From NCBI RefSeq assembly GCF_028288225.1, contig NZ_JAQBOC010000006.1, forward strand, positions 1 through 64,000: a stretch of 64,000 nt of DNA, read 5' to 3'. The translations under genes and the position numbers were made by a program. The notes beneath the pieces were generated by a model. It was not told the origin of the DNA. It worked only from the letters and a program-made list of their open reading frames with translations, and made no database searches. The DNA comes from Mucilaginibacter sp. (lineage in GTDB: Bacteria; Bacteroidota; Bacteroidia; Sphingobacteriales; Sphingobacteriaceae). How positions within the stretch are numbered: the first letter of the stretch is position 1; each line of letters opens with the position of its first letter. Positions 34,259 to 43,717 of the stretch are shown here, piece by piece.

Positions 34259-37200
34259 TTAGTTGAAAATATATCTTAAACCTAACTGACCTTGCCAGCG
34301 TGATAACTGACTTGTTCCGTTAACAAATGATTCGGTAACAGGGGTTGACTTAGCAGCATTCAGATAAGGGAACGAATAAGTTGGCCTTCCCGTAGCAGTT
34401 CCACCAACATTTCCTTTATAATTCAGAATGGTTACGCTACCAAAGTTTACACCTGTAAAGGTAGTTTGATAGTTACCCCAGTCTTTATTAATGAAGTTAC
34501 CGACGTTGATCATATCAAAGCTGATCTCGATGGTATTTTTAGATTTACCAACCATTACATAAAAATCCTGAACAATTTTTAAATCAAGCCTTTTGAAGTA
34601 CGGCAGTATTACGCCATTTCTTTGGGTGTACTCACCTCTGTGTTTGCTTAAGTATTTATCCTGGTTGATAAAATTATTCAATTGAGCCCACTGTGTGGCG
34701 GCATCACGGGTATCAACAGGGCCTTTGGTAGGGTCTGTGTTATTTGGCACCAAAATGATGTCGCTTTGTGTTTTTGGTACATACATCAGGTCGTTGGTTG
34801 CGCCGTCATTGTTCGGGTCGCCACCGGTTAGGTATGATACAGCGCCATTATTAGCCATTTCGAATAATAAACCTACTGATGTAGCTGCATGACCGGCGTA
34901 TTCTTTTTTATAGAAAACTGAAGCTATTATACGGTTAGGCTGAACGAAAGAGCTGTTTGAAAGATTATCAGCATTTGGATTGCCTGCAACATAACGTGTG
35001 CTCCAGATAGTTGCTGCAGTTGAACCACCGTCGTTAACATCTTTTGCGCCACTATGGGTATAAGCTACGTTAGCATAAAAACCATTGCTGAATGATTTTT
35101 GCAACTGACCGGTAACAAAATACGAATAGCCTTTGCTGGTATTAGTCATATAATATAACCCTGTTATAATAGGGTTTTGAGCATTTATAACACCAGTATT
35201 TGTTCCGCCTTTTGATGGTGGCTGGGTAAAGTTGCTGTTTTTATAACGTATCTGTCCTTCAGGGCCGTCAAGCGTATTACTACCATTTGACAATACAAGG
35301 TTCTGGTGATAAATAGCATTTATATCTTTAGTGTAAGCGCCTTCAATTGTGGCTATAATTCCACCAGGCAACCTGTGGTCAACGGCTAAGTTGGTTCTCC
35401 ATATTTCAGGGTACTTTAAATTAGGGTTAGCTACATCCAGCTCGTAAGAAGTATTAGGGGCAACAGTGTTGCCCGGAGTAGGAACAGGGCGACCATGATT
35501 CACATCAGGATTAAAAACTAAACGTGGGTCGCCGGGTGTTGTAACAGTACCTGAACTAAATAATAAACCATTGTTTGAAGCCTGGTTTGAGATCCATACA
35601 AAAGGAACAGTACCCGCAAATATACCTGAACCACCACGAACCTGTGTAGTTTGATCACCAAATACATCCCAGTTAAAGCCTACACGCGGAGAAACCAAAA
35701 CCCTGTTTGAAGGCAGTTTTGAAGGATCAACATGGATGCCATTGGCATAACCACCCTGGAAAGTTAATGCAGCGGCATTGTTATTTGGGGCCAAAGAGGT
35801 TGGAAACACGTCATAGTCAGCCCTGATGCCATAGGTTAAGAGAAATCTATCAGTAACGTGGAATTTATCCTGTACGTAAACGCTGTAAATAGAAGCTTTA
35901 ATTTTAGCATAAGGGAATGAACCATCAGGTAATGCTGAATAACGGTAGGCATAAGAAGCAGCTGGTTTATTTGCAAGAAAGTCTGCAGCTGAGTAAAAAG
36001 TATATTGCCCGTTATAATCAGGAGCAAAACCATTTGTATAGCTCTGGATCTGGTCATTAGTACCAAAAGTGATCTCGTGTTTACCTGCATATAAGGTAAG
36101 GTCATCACTGAACTGGGCAATGTTTGTATTCAACAAGTTGTCTGCAGTGAACAACTCATAGCCAAAGCTGGTTGTTAAAGCTCCAATTTTACCCGCAGCA
36201 TCAACCTGGCCATTACCTATATCAACCATTGGAATGTCTGAGCTTCCTGATGACGCACGGAAATCGCGTAAAGCTGAATAGCCAACAGTTAACCTGTTTG
36301 AAAGCTTATCACTGATATGTGAGTCGAGCTCTACGATACCGATATTAAAGTTATTGTTAATGCGATAGCCTGCACCAAAAAACGGCAGCGTGTTTAAACC
36401 TGCAGAACGTGTTGTGGCATTTAAACCAATTGTACCGGAATTACTTGGCGGCTGATCGGCATAGGATTTCAGGTAAAAATATTTAGCACTCAATACATTG
36501 TTTTTATCAATGTTCCAGTCTAATTTAACAGTTAATTTATTGCTGGAAGTGGCTAAATTATAGCCTTGGTAATCACCTGGATTATAACCATAATCAGTGA
36601 TCAGTTTTTTCTTGATCGCGTCAAGGGTAGTAGCATCAGCCAGCGAAACATTTCCGCTTGCACCTGATCCGGTAGCTACGTATGATGAGTAAGGCGCGCT
36701 CACCCGTTCTTCCTCACCCGAAACAAAGAAAAATAATTTATTTTTGATGATCGGTCCACCTATGCTGGCTCCAACCTGGTGATAGTTAAATGGTGTTTTG
36801 GTTATTTGTTTACCCGCTGCATTATAACCTGTTAAGCCTGTGCTGCGTAAATAATCATATACAGTACCTTTAATTGTATTGGTACCTGATTTTACTACAG
36901 TATTAACGCCAGCACCAGTAAAGTTACCCTGCCTAACATCATAGGGGGCAATATCCACCTGGATCTGGTCAATGGCATCCAATGAAATTGGCTGTGAACC
37001 GGTTTGACCACCCAATGTGCCGGATAGGCCAAAAGAGTTATTAAATAAAGCACCGTCAACAGTTAAGTTATTAAAGTTACTGCTGCGTCCGCCGAAGCTT
37101 AAGCCATTAGCTGATGGAGTAAGTTTGGTAAAATCGGCCAGTGAACGGTTAATGGTAGGTAAATTTTCGATCTGGTTGCGACTGATCGTTTCGCGGGCGC

Positions 37201-37606
37201 CGGTACGTGAAGAATTGATCACTTTACCCTGAGAACCCCTGATAACTACTTCGCCAATCGCTGTGGTATTGTCCACAAGCTTAGTATCCAGCTTCTGATC
37301 TTGACCGATCGAAAGCGTGAGGTTTTCCTGGATATTATCCTTGTAACCAATAAAGGTTACTTTAAATGTGTACGGGCCGCCAACTCTTAAGTTTGGCAAG
37401 TTGAAACGACCATCCGTGCGTGTTACAGTTGAATACACTGTACCCGTGGGCACATGTGTAATTGAAACGGTTGCTCCGGGTATAGGGCCTTTGCTATCGG
37501 AAACGATCCCGTTAACACTGGCGGTGGTAACACCCTGGGCTGATACATTTTTACTGATAAAAAATGTGATCCCGGCAAGTAAAATAAAAAGTAAAAACTT
37601 CCTCAT
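34259..37606 (-). CDS. Oar-like TonB-dependent receptor
   Basis: The 1115-residue outer-membrane protein has a signal peptide (MRKFLLFILLAGITFFISKNVSAQ), a carboxypeptidase-regulatory-like domain (about 30-110, with GPIPGATVSITHVPTGT and GYKDNIQENLTL), a plug (about 120-235, with FNNLTVDGALFNNSFG and IQVDIAPYDVRQGNFTGAGVN) and a long barrel ending GQLGLRYIFN, a proper C-terminal aromatic strand. This is the Oar type, often thought to take up peptides or large ligands. No SusD partner is found next to it. It would draw energy from the TonB paralogues at 20.7-22.5 kb. Confidence 0.93.
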   Translation of the reverse strand: MRKFLLFILLAGITFFISKNVSAQGVTTASVNGIVSDSKGPIPGATVSITHVPTGTVYSTVTRTDGRFNLPNLRVGGPYTFKVTFIGYKDNIQENLTLSIGQDQKLDTKLVDNTTAIGEVVIRGSQGKVINSSRTGARETISRNQIENLPTINRSLADFTKLTPSANGLSFGGRSSNFNNLTVDGALFNNSFGLSGTLGGQTGSQPISLDAIDQIQVDIAPYDVRQGNFTGAGVNTVVKSGTNTIKGTVYDYLRSTGLTGYNAAGKQITKTPFNYHQVGASIGGPIIKNKLFFFVSGEEERVSAPYSSYVATGSGASGNVSLADATTLDAIKKKLITDYGYNPGDYQGYNLATSSNKLTVKLDWNIDKNNVLSAKYFYLKSYADQPPSNSGTIGLNATTRSAGLNTLPFFGAGYRINNNFNIGIVELDSHISDKLSNRLTVGYSALRDFRASSGSSDIPMVDIGNGQVDAAGKIGALTTSFGYELFTADNLLNTNIAQFSDDLTLYAGKHEITFGTNDQIQSYTNGFAPDYNGQYTFYSAADFLANKPAASYAYRYSALPDGSFPYAKIKASIYSVYVQDKFHVTDRFLLTYGIRADYDVFPTSLAPNNNAAALTFQGGYANGIHVDPSKLPSNRVLVSPRVGFNWDVFGDQTTQVRGGSGIFAGTVPFVWISNQASNNGLLFSSGTVTTPGDPRLVFNPDVNHGRPVPTPGNTVAPNTSYELDVANPNLKYPEIWRTNLAVDHRLPGGIIATIEGAYTKDINAIYHQNLVLSNGSNTLDGPEGQIRYKNSNFTQPPSKGGTNTGVINAQNPIITGLYYMTNTSKGYSYFVTGQLQKSFSNGFYANVAYTHSGAKDVNDGGSTAATIWSTRYVAGNPNADNLSNSSFVQPNRIIASVFYKKEYAGHAATSVGLLFEMANNGAVSYLTGGDPNNDGATNDLMYVPKTQSDIILVPNNTDPTKGPVDTRDAATQWAQLNNFINQDKYLSKHRGEYTQRNGVILPYFKRLDLKIVQDFYVMVGKSKNTIEISFDMINVGNFINKDWGNYQTTFTGVNFGSVTILNYKGNVGGTATGRPTYSFPYLNAAKSTPVTESFVNGTSQLSRWQGQLGLRYIFN

Positions 37607-38026
37607 ACAATTTTGTTTTTGTTTAAAACCTAATTAATTAGTCGCAAAGATAACTCATCCCATTACAGTCAATATTAAGTTTGTGTTAATATTTATTATA
37701 TGTTTTTCAACAATAACGAATAATTCACATAGATTTTTTAATAAAGACCCATTATTTATACAATATTTCGCGATAAAGTGATTAATTATTAATATTTAGT
37801 TAAACCATGGTTTTTATAGATATTATGATTTACCGTTAACAATTACCTCAAGCTATAATTTTACCATTTGGTACCTTTTAGTTAGCTTTGGCGTCGAATT
37901 TAGCGATGGCACGCAGCAAAGCCAGTTAACTGAACATAAAATTTTTGTTTCCGTTAAAAGGCAAAGCTTAATTATTTCTATTCTCAAAATACAAAAGGTC
38001 ATTTTAAAAAACATTATAATCAAAAT
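37607..38026. other. Divergent AT-rich interval upstream of lpdA
   Basis: 420 bases without a gene. TAGCTTTG at 37883-37890 is a possible -7 box for lpdA (about 135-nt leader). AAACCATGGTTT at 37803-37814 is a 12-bp palindrome. No riboswitch was recognised. Confidence 0.45.
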
Positions 38027-39415
38027 ATGAACTACGATTTAATTGTTATAGGTTCCGGTCCTGGTGGTTATGTAGCTGCTATCCGTGCTTCACAGTTGGG
38101 TTTAAAAACTGCTATAGTTGAAAAAGAGTCGCTTGGCGGCGTTTGTTTAAATTGGGGTTGTATCCCAACAAAAGCTTTGATAAAAAGCGCCGAGGTGTTT
38201 GAATACATCAACCATGCGGCAGAATATGGTATAAAGGTTGGCAGCAGTGAAATTGATTTCGAAGCCATGATAAAAAGAAGCCGTGGTGTTGCTGACGGTA
38301 TGAGCAAAGGCGTTCAGTTTTTAATGAAGAAAAATAAGATAGATGTAGTTATGGGTACCGGCAAGCTGAAAAGCAAAGGCACCGTTACTGTAACTAACGC
38401 CACTGGCGTAGCCCAGGATATAACTGCAAAACATATAATTTTAGCAACCGGTGGCCGCTCACGCGAACTGCCTAACCTTAAGCAGGATGGTAAAAAAGTA
38501 ATAGGTTACCGCCAGGCGATGATATTACCTAAAAAACCAGAATCAATGATAGTTGTTGGTTCAGGAGCCATAGGAATTGAATTTGCTTATGTATATAATG
38601 CAATAGGCACTAAAGTTACCGTAGTTGAATTTTTGGATAACATTGTACCATTGGAGGACGAGGAAGTTTCGAAGCAGTTGGCACGTACACTTAAAAAGCA
38701 AGGTATCAATATCATGACAAGCGCTAATGTTGAGTCGGTTGATAGCAGTGGTGATATTTGCAAGGTACAAGTAAAAACCGCAACAGGTACAGAAACACTT
38801 GAAGCTGAAATAGTTTTATCAGCAATTGGCATTTCAACAAATCTTGAAGGCATAGGACTTGAAGAAAACGGCGTGCAAACTGACAAGGGTAAAATTATAG
38901 TTGATGACTATTACAAAACCAACGTTGATGGTGTTTATGCCATAGGCGATATTGTTAAAGGCCAGGCCCTTGCACACGTTGCATCGGCAGAAGGCATTAT
39001 ATGTGTTGAGAAAATTGCCGGCTTAAACCCTCATCCGTTAGATTATAATAACATGCCGGGCTGTACTTATTGCTCGCCTGAAGTTGCTTCTGTGGGCTAT
39101 ACCGAAAAAGCTGCAAAAGCTGCCGGTTATGAATTAAAAATTGGTAAGTTCCCATTCTCAGCATCGGGCAAGGCCAGCGCTGCAGGTGCAAAAGATGGTT
39201 TTGTAAAATTGATATTTGATGCTAAGTACGGTGAGTTTTTAGGAGCTCACATGATAGGCCATAATGTTACCGAAATGCTTGCCGAAGTAGTCACTGCACG
39301 CAAGTTGGAAGCTACCGGGCATGAGATCATAAAATCAGTACATCCGCACCCAACCATGAGCGAGGCTATTATGGAAGCTGCCGCTGATGCGTATGGTGAG
39401 GTGATACATTTGTAA
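38027..39415 (+). CDS. lpdA: Dihydrolipoyl dehydrogenase
   Basis: The 462-residue flavoprotein has FAD motif GSGPGGY (9-15), redox disulfide CLNWGC (Cys40, Cys45), NAD motif VGSGAIGIEFAYVYNAIG near 177-194, a second FAD segment GVYAIGDI, and the C-terminal catalytic HPHPTMSEAIMEA. It reoxidises the lipoyl arm of 2-oxoacid dehydrogenase complexes and the glycine cleavage system; no E1/E2 genes adjoin it, so it is probably shared among them. The gene is monocistronic by position and ends at a word-repeat element. Confidence 0.96.
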   Translation: MNYDLIVIGSGPGGYVAAIRASQLGLKTAIVEKESLGGVCLNWGCIPTKALIKSAEVFEYINHAAEYGIKVGSSEIDFEAMIKRSRGVADGMSKGVQFLMKKNKIDVVMGTGKLKSKGTVTVTNATGVAQDITAKHIILATGGRSRELPNLKQDGKKVIGYRQAMILPKKPESMIVVGSGAIGIEFAYVYNAIGTKVTVVEFLDNIVPLEDEEVSKQLARTLKKQGINIMTSANVESVDSSGDICKVQVKTATGTETLEAEIVLSAIGISTNLEGIGLEENGVQTDKGKIIVDDYYKTNVDGVYAIGDIVKGQALAHVASAEGIICVEKIAGLNPHPLDYNNMPGCTYCSPEVASVGYTEKAAKAAGYELKIGKFPFSASGKASAAGAKDGFVKLIFDAKYGEFLGAHMIGHNVTEMLAEVVTARKLEATGHEIIKSVHPHPTMSEAIMEAAADAYGEVIHL

Positions 39416-39420
39416 TTTTC

Positions 39421-39494
39421 AGTCCATGGACCATGGTCGATAGTCAATAGTTTTTTGGCTTCCGACCATGGACTATCGACTATGGACTATGGAC
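39421..39494. repeat. Word-repeat element (CCATGG/TCGATAG type), overlapping the 3' end of the SpoU gene
   Basis: Left arm 39421-39450 and right arm 39464-39494 repeat CCATGGTCGATAG-related words around a T-rich loop (TTTTTTGGCTT). Same family as 13394-13513. The stop codon and last codons of the methylase gene come from the right arm. Confidence 0.75.
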
Positions 39495-40009
39495 CTATAA
39501 AAGTCCCACAAAACAATTCCCGCTGATACTACTATATTAAAAGAGTGTTTTGTTCCAAATTGAGGGATCTCGATGCATGCATCAATATTTGCCATTACTT
39601 CTTCACTTACACCATTTACCTCGTTTCCAAAAACAAGGGCATATTTTACGCCTTCGGCCGGTGAAAATTCATTCAGCATTACACTATTTTGTGCCTGTTC
39701 AACCGCTATAATAGCATACCCCTCATTACGTAATTGTTCTATAGCTTTTAAAGGGGTTTCAAAATACTTCCAGTTAATTGATTGTGTAGCGCCTAATGCC
39801 GTCTTTTCTATTTCACGATGAGGCGGACACGCGGTTATACCGCAAAGGCAGATCTGCTCAACTGCAAATCCATCTGCAGTACGAAAAATGGAGCCTATAT
39901 TATGCATGCTCCGCACATTATCAAGCACAACAGCAACCGGAAACTTCTCCATAGCTTTAAATTCAGCTACGGAAGCACGGTTTAGTTCATCAAGTTTTAG
40001 TTTCTTCAT
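39473..40009 (-). CDS. SpoU/TrmH-family RNA 2'-O-methyltransferase
   Basis: The 178-residue SPOUT protein has the three family motifs: VRSMHNIGSIFRTADGFAVE (residues about 32-51), YALVFGNEVNGVSEEVM (about 122-138) and IPQFGTKHSFNIVVSAGIVLWDFYR (about 148-172), forming the knotted SAM site. It methylates a ribose in tRNA or rRNA; the target is unclear because the protein lacks the extra N-terminal domain of rRNA enzymes. The final residues (SIVHSR) and stop codon lie inside the CCATGG-word element, so the natural end may once have been different. Confidence 0.9.
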   Translation of the reverse strand: MKKLKLDELNRASVAEFKAMEKFPVAVVLDNVRSMHNIGSIFRTADGFAVEQICLCGITACPPHREIEKTALGATQSINWKYFETPLKAIEQLRNEGYAIIAVEQAQNSVMLNEFSPAEGVKYALVFGNEVNGVSEEVMANIDACIEIPQFGTKHSFNIVVSAGIVLWDFYRSIVHSR

Positions 40010-40015
40010 TTCAGC

Positions 40016-40107
40016 AAAAGGCTTAAAGCAAAAAGCCGAAAGCCATTAATACAATTATAATTCTTTTTCTCAGCTTTAAGCTTTGGTCTTTTTGCTTTCA
40101 GCTAAAA
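40016..40107. repeat. Word-repeat element (AAAGC/GAAAGC type) with inverted arms, overlapping the 3' end of galK
   Basis: Left arm 40016-40047 reiterates GCAAAAGGC, TTAAAGC, GCAAAAAGCC; right arm 40070-40107 carries complements (CAGCTTTAAGCTTTGG, TTTTTGCTTTCAGC). The last eight codons and stop of galK lie in the right arm. Confidence 0.65.
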
Positions 40108-41254
40108 GTTCCCCTACTCCACCGCCAATAAGTGAGCTGTATACAGATGGGGCATAACCAATTTTGCTGATGTAATACGCGATAACTTTTTGGCTAAAGC
40201 TCTCAAAAGCGCTTTCTTTAACTAAAGCTATGGCGCAACCTCCAAAGCCGGCTCCTGTCATACGGGCACCTGCCACATTGGTATCAGTTTTACAATATTC
40301 GGCAACGGCATCCAATTCTTTACCGCTAACTTCATAGAGATCACGTAAGGAATTGTGCGAGGCATACATTAACCTGCCAAACTCATCTAAATCATTTTGG
40401 CTAAGGGCAACGGCGGCAAGCTTAACCCGGTCATTCTCTTCAATAACATGTTTGGCCCGTTTGTATATTATTTCATCAGTAATTAAATTACTATGTTTGT
40501 TAAAGGTTTCCGTATCAATATCACACAGATTATTGATATCCAGTTGCTGCTGCAGCGCAGTCAAAGCCGCCTGGCATTCCTCCACCCGTTCGTTATACTT
40601 TGATTCGGCCAGCTTACGGGGTTTATTGGTATTTATAATGGCTAAAATGTATTCACCTAAATTACTGTCAACAGCCTGGTAATCCAGTGTATCGCAATTT
40701 AACATAAGGGCCTTGTTTTTTTCACCAAAGGCTACTGCAAACTGATCCATTATGCCGCAGTTTACCCCAATAAAATTATTTTCGACCGATTTGGACAGTT
40801 TCACCAGGTCGAGCTTTGAATAGCCGCTGTTCATCAGGTTATTTAGTGCAAAAGCAGTAACCACTTCAATAGAAGCAGATGACGACAAGCCTGAGCTGAT
40901 GGGAATATCACCATAAAAAAGCAGATCCAAACCCCGAACAGGGCGACCATCTTTTAAAAAATATTCAATAACGCCAAGCGGGTAATTAAACCAGTACTCC
41001 CCTGTTTTACTGTAATCGTCCTGCACAGGAATATCCAGCTTATCTTCAAAATTCAAACTCCTGAACCTGAAGATGCCATCCTTATTAGGCGAAACAAGTA
41101 AATAAGTTCCAAAAGTGATTGCGCAAGGCATTACCAGTCCGCCATTATAATCAATATGCTCGCCTATCAGGTTTACGCGACCGGGAGAAAAGTAAGCATT
41201 TTCGGCTTCTTTATTGTATATTTTATTAAACTCCTGCGCAAGAAAGTGCTTCAT
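40076..41254 (-). CDS. galK: Galactokinase
   Basis: The 392-residue GHMP kinase phosphorylates galactose at C1 in the Leloir pathway. It shows GRVNLIGEHIDYNGGLVMP near residue 25 (galactose binding), ISSGLSSSASIEV near 117 (ATP loop) and GARMTGAGFGGCAIAL near 341. Length is typical. The gal epimerase and uridylyltransferase genes are not in the window. The C-terminal residues AESKKTKA are encoded by the neighbouring AAAGC-word element. Confidence 0.95.
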   Translation of the reverse strand: MKHFLAQEFNKIYNKEAENAYFSPGRVNLIGEHIDYNGGLVMPCAITFGTYLLVSPNKDGIFRFRSLNFEDKLDIPVQDDYSKTGEYWFNYPLGVIEYFLKDGRPVRGLDLLFYGDIPISSGLSSSASIEVVTAFALNNLMNSGYSKLDLVKLSKSVENNFIGVNCGIMDQFAVAFGEKNKALMLNCDTLDYQAVDSNLGEYILAIINTNKPRKLAESKYNERVEECQAALTALQQQLDINNLCDIDTETFNKHSNLITDEIIYKRAKHVIEENDRVKLAAVALSQNDLDEFGRLMYASHNSLRDLYEVSGKELDAVAEYCKTDTNVAGARMTGAGFGGCAIALVKESAFESFSQKVIAYYISKIGYAPSVYSSLIGGGVGELLAESKKTKA

Positions 41255-41398
41255 TTAGAATTTGTAATTGGTTGAAAGAGCAAATATGCAAAAAATGTAA
41301 TATTAACAGTTATTATTCTTTTTTATTTTAATATTGTTACTTAAAATTCTTTTAATTAAGCACTTTGGACTTAATTTGCTTCATTAAATATTATAAAC

Positions 41399-41692
41399 AT
41401 GAACCAATATCTTGTTACTGCTTACGATTTTACCGATGCCGAAGCTTTGCCACGCCGCATGAGTGTGCGCCCGCATCATTTGGACGCAGCTGCTGAACTG
41501 AAAAAAAACGGCAATTATGTTTTAGGGGGAGCCGTCCTAAATGATGAAGGTAAAATGATTGGCTCAGTAATGATCCTTCAATTTGAAACTGAAGAGGAAC
41601 TGGAAGCCTGGAAACAAGGTGAGCCCTACATTACCCAGGGAATTTGGGAATCGGTTGATGTAAAACCGTTTAAGGTTGCCAGTGTGGGATAA
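41399..41692 (+). CDS. YciI-family protein
   Basis: The 97-residue protein has the YCII fold (dimeric ferredoxin-like): MNQYLVTAYDF, then the conserved RPHHLDAAAELKKNGNYVLGGAVLNDEGKM, and a final WESVDVKPFKVA. The His in RPHH is the likely active-site residue conserved in the family. The biochemical role is mostly unknown; some relatives are dehydrochlorinases. It stands alone, with galK divergent upstream. Confidence 0.9.
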   Translation: MNQYLVTAYDFTDAEALPRRMSVRPHHLDAAAELKKNGNYVLGGAVLNDEGKMIGSVMILQFETEEELEAWKQGEPYITQGIWESVDVKPFKVASVG

Positions 41693-41796
41693 GAAAGGCT
41701 AAACTATGAGCTTTTAGGGCTTACTGAATTATTAAATGGCCTCCTGGTTGTAAATACCGGGCGGCCACTTAATATTATTTAAAAAACCTTTACAGG

Positions 41797-42543
41797 TTAA
41801 ACCTTGGTTTTTTCTCCTGTAGTAAGGTCAACCGTGTATATTGTTCCATTAATTGTCAGTTTGGCGGTACCATCACCATTGAAAACAAGTGTGCCGGTAA
41901 AGCTGAAATTACCTTTTTTCGGAACGCTGCCGTTTAAACTAAATGTAGCGGTACCACTGGCGATGGTTCGTGCCGGTTTACGAAATTTCAAGTCTTTGAC
42001 TTCTATAGTAAGGTTACTGTTACCATGGTTAGTAGTATCAATTTTTGAAACAAATGATCCGTTACGTAAAAAGGTTCCGTTAAAAACGTAAGCAGTTGCA
42101 GTTGGGGTTAAACCGGCAAGCCTGAAAATTAAATTACCTGTATTGGCAGATGAAATATGCGGGCCGCTAAAATTGCCGCTGTAGTTAACTTTCCCTGTAA
42201 TATTATCGGGGATGTTATTACTGTTGCAATTTAAAGTATAGGAATATCCTAAGCCATAGCTATAGCTGACAGGAGCCCCGGCTCCGCTTTTTTTTGTAAT
42301 TGTATCTGTTTTCGTGCTTCCGCAGGCAAGGTGCGTATCCATATAAACTTTAGACTGTACAGCAACATCATCACTTATACTTGCGAATCCGTTTGAATTA
42401 ACCGATAAAGACCCGGCAACCATATCTGCTGCGTCAGCACCTGAAACATTAGCGGTGATTTTTTGTGACGGGTTATCAGTTTTTTTACATGCCACTGCTC
42501 CGGCCAATAGCAAAATCATGATGGAAAGTTTAATTTTTTTCAT
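41797..42543 (-). CDS. Hypothetical beta-rich lipoprotein
   Basis: The 248-residue product has a lipoprotein signal ending in AVAC (Cys19) and continues KKTDNPSQKITAN. The rest is rich in Gly, Asn, Ser and Thr with alternating beta-strand pattern (NLIFRLAGLTPTATAYVFNG, GTLVFNGDGTAKLTINGTIY), like many surface or periplasmic Bacteroidota lipoproteins. Two Cys residues (in HLACGS and TLNCNS) could form a disulfide. No domain name or function can be assigned. Confidence 0.75.
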   Translation of the reverse strand: MKKIKLSIMILLLAGAVACKKTDNPSQKITANVSGADAADMVAGSLSVNSNGFASISDDVAVQSKVYMDTHLACGSTKTDTITKKSGAGAPVSYSYGLGYSYTLNCNSNNIPDNITGKVNYSGNFSGPHISSANTGNLIFRLAGLTPTATAYVFNGTFLRNGSFVSKIDTTNHGNSNLTIEVKDLKFRKPARTIASGTATFSLNGSVPKKGNFSFTGTLVFNGDGTAKLTINGTIYTVDLTTGEKTKV

Positions 42544-42629
42544 AACTAATTCATACGTTTTAACAAGAAGTTTTGTTGCATTTTAATTATTTAAAATTGA
42601 GTTGCTTTAACCGATTAAAGAAAACATTA

Positions 42630-42668
42630 AAAAAGGCTTTAAAATCCGCATGGTTTTAAAGCCTTTTT
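42630..42668. terminator. Terminator downstream of the aldo/keto reductase gene
   Basis: Perfect 15-bp arms (AAAAAGGCTTTAAAA and complement) with a 9-nt loop between AKR (minus, ending 42703) and the lipoprotein start; the symmetric A/T flanks can act on either strand. Confidence 0.8.
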
Positions 42669-42702
42669 ACATTTCACGAGCTTTTCATGATTTGATTATC
42701 AA

Positions 42703-43566
42703 TCATTTGGGATCTATGCTATTTAGTTCCTGAATATCATCTTCTGCAAGTTCAAGGGAAGCTGCACTAACGTTTTCTTCCAAATGTTTTACGCTTGATG
42801 TTCCGGGGATCAGCAAAATATTATCCGAATGATTAAGCAGCCAGTTTAAAGCTACCTGGTGAACAGTGGCATTGTGCTTATCGGCTATCTGTTTTAGTTT
42901 ATCCTGACTTGCTACGTTGCCTGCATTAAGCGGGAACCATGGAATAAACGCAATTTTATGTGCTTTGCAATGTTGCAGCACATGCTCCCATTTACGATTA
43001 TCAACACTGTACATATTTTGTACAGATACAACTTCAAAGTATTCCTGCGCCTTTTTAATAATGTCGACATCAACCTCTGATAAGCCTATGTGTTTTATCA
43101 GCCCTTCGTCCTGTGCCTGCCGTAAAAACTCAAAACTTTCTTCAGCCGGAACAATCGGATCTATCCGGTGAAGCTGGTAAAGATCTATCTGCCCGAGCTT
43201 TAAACGTTTAAGACTACCCTCAAGTGCTTTTTTCAAATGATCGGGCTTTGCATTTATAGGCCATTCATCAGGTCCGGTGCGCAGCAATCCACCCTTAGTG
43301 GCTATTACCAGCTCGGCAGGATAAGGATAAAGCGCTTTAGCAATTAGCTCCTCTGACACATACGGACCGTAACTATCAGCAGTATCAATAAAATTTACGC
43401 CAAGCTCTACAGCACGCTGCAAAACCTTTATGGCTTCGGCCTCATCTTTTGGTGGCCCCCAGATACCCTTGCCTGTAATACGCATGGCGCCATAACCCAT
43501 TCTGTTAATTGTTAGTTCGCCACCTATCGTAAAAGTTTTTTCGGATGTAATTAATGAGTTATTCAT
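42703..43566 (-). CDS. Aldo/keto reductase
   Basis: From the ATG at 43566 the product is 287 residues, a normal AKR length; an upstream in-frame start would add an unlikely 51-residue extension. The (beta/alpha)8 barrel shows the catalytic set: Asp and Tyr in NFIDTADSYGPYVSEE, Lys in VIATKGG and His in LYQLHRID. The NADPH-binding end reads ILLIPGTSSVKHLEENVSA. It reduces an aldehyde or ketone with NADPH; substrate not known. It diverges from the DUF6526 gene. Confidence 0.92.
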   Translation of the reverse strand: MNNSLITSEKTFTIGGELTINRMGYGAMRITGKGIWGPPKDEAEAIKVLQRAVELGVNFIDTADSYGPYVSEELIAKALYPYPAELVIATKGGLLRTGPDEWPINAKPDHLKKALEGSLKRLKLGQIDLYQLHRIDPIVPAEESFEFLRQAQDEGLIKHIGLSEVDVDIIKKAQEYFEVVSVQNMYSVDNRKWEHVLQHCKAHKIAFIPWFPLNAGNVASQDKLKQIADKHNATVHQVALNWLLNHSDNILLIPGTSSVKHLEENVSAASLELAEDDIQELNSIDPK

Positions 43567-43662
43567 ATCGATTGCGTTTTGGTAAAAAATATTAACGCAA
43601 TTTCTCGTTATTTGTTCTTCACTCAACATTAAAAAGTCGTTTCTAAACGTTCGCCATAAATC

Positions 43663-43694
43663 AAATAGTAGTATCTTGAAATAGTAGTATCTTG
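43663..43694 (+). repeat. Tandem 16-bp duplication upstream of the DUF6526 gene
   Basis: AAATAGTAGTATCTTG occurs twice head-to-tail (43663-43678, 43679-43694), 24 bp before the ATG at 43718. Each copy contains TATCTTG, one base short of the TAnnTTTG box, so the unit may be a duplicated promoter. Confidence 0.65.
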
Positions 43695-43717
43695 GCCTAA
43701 ATAAAAAAATAATTAAC

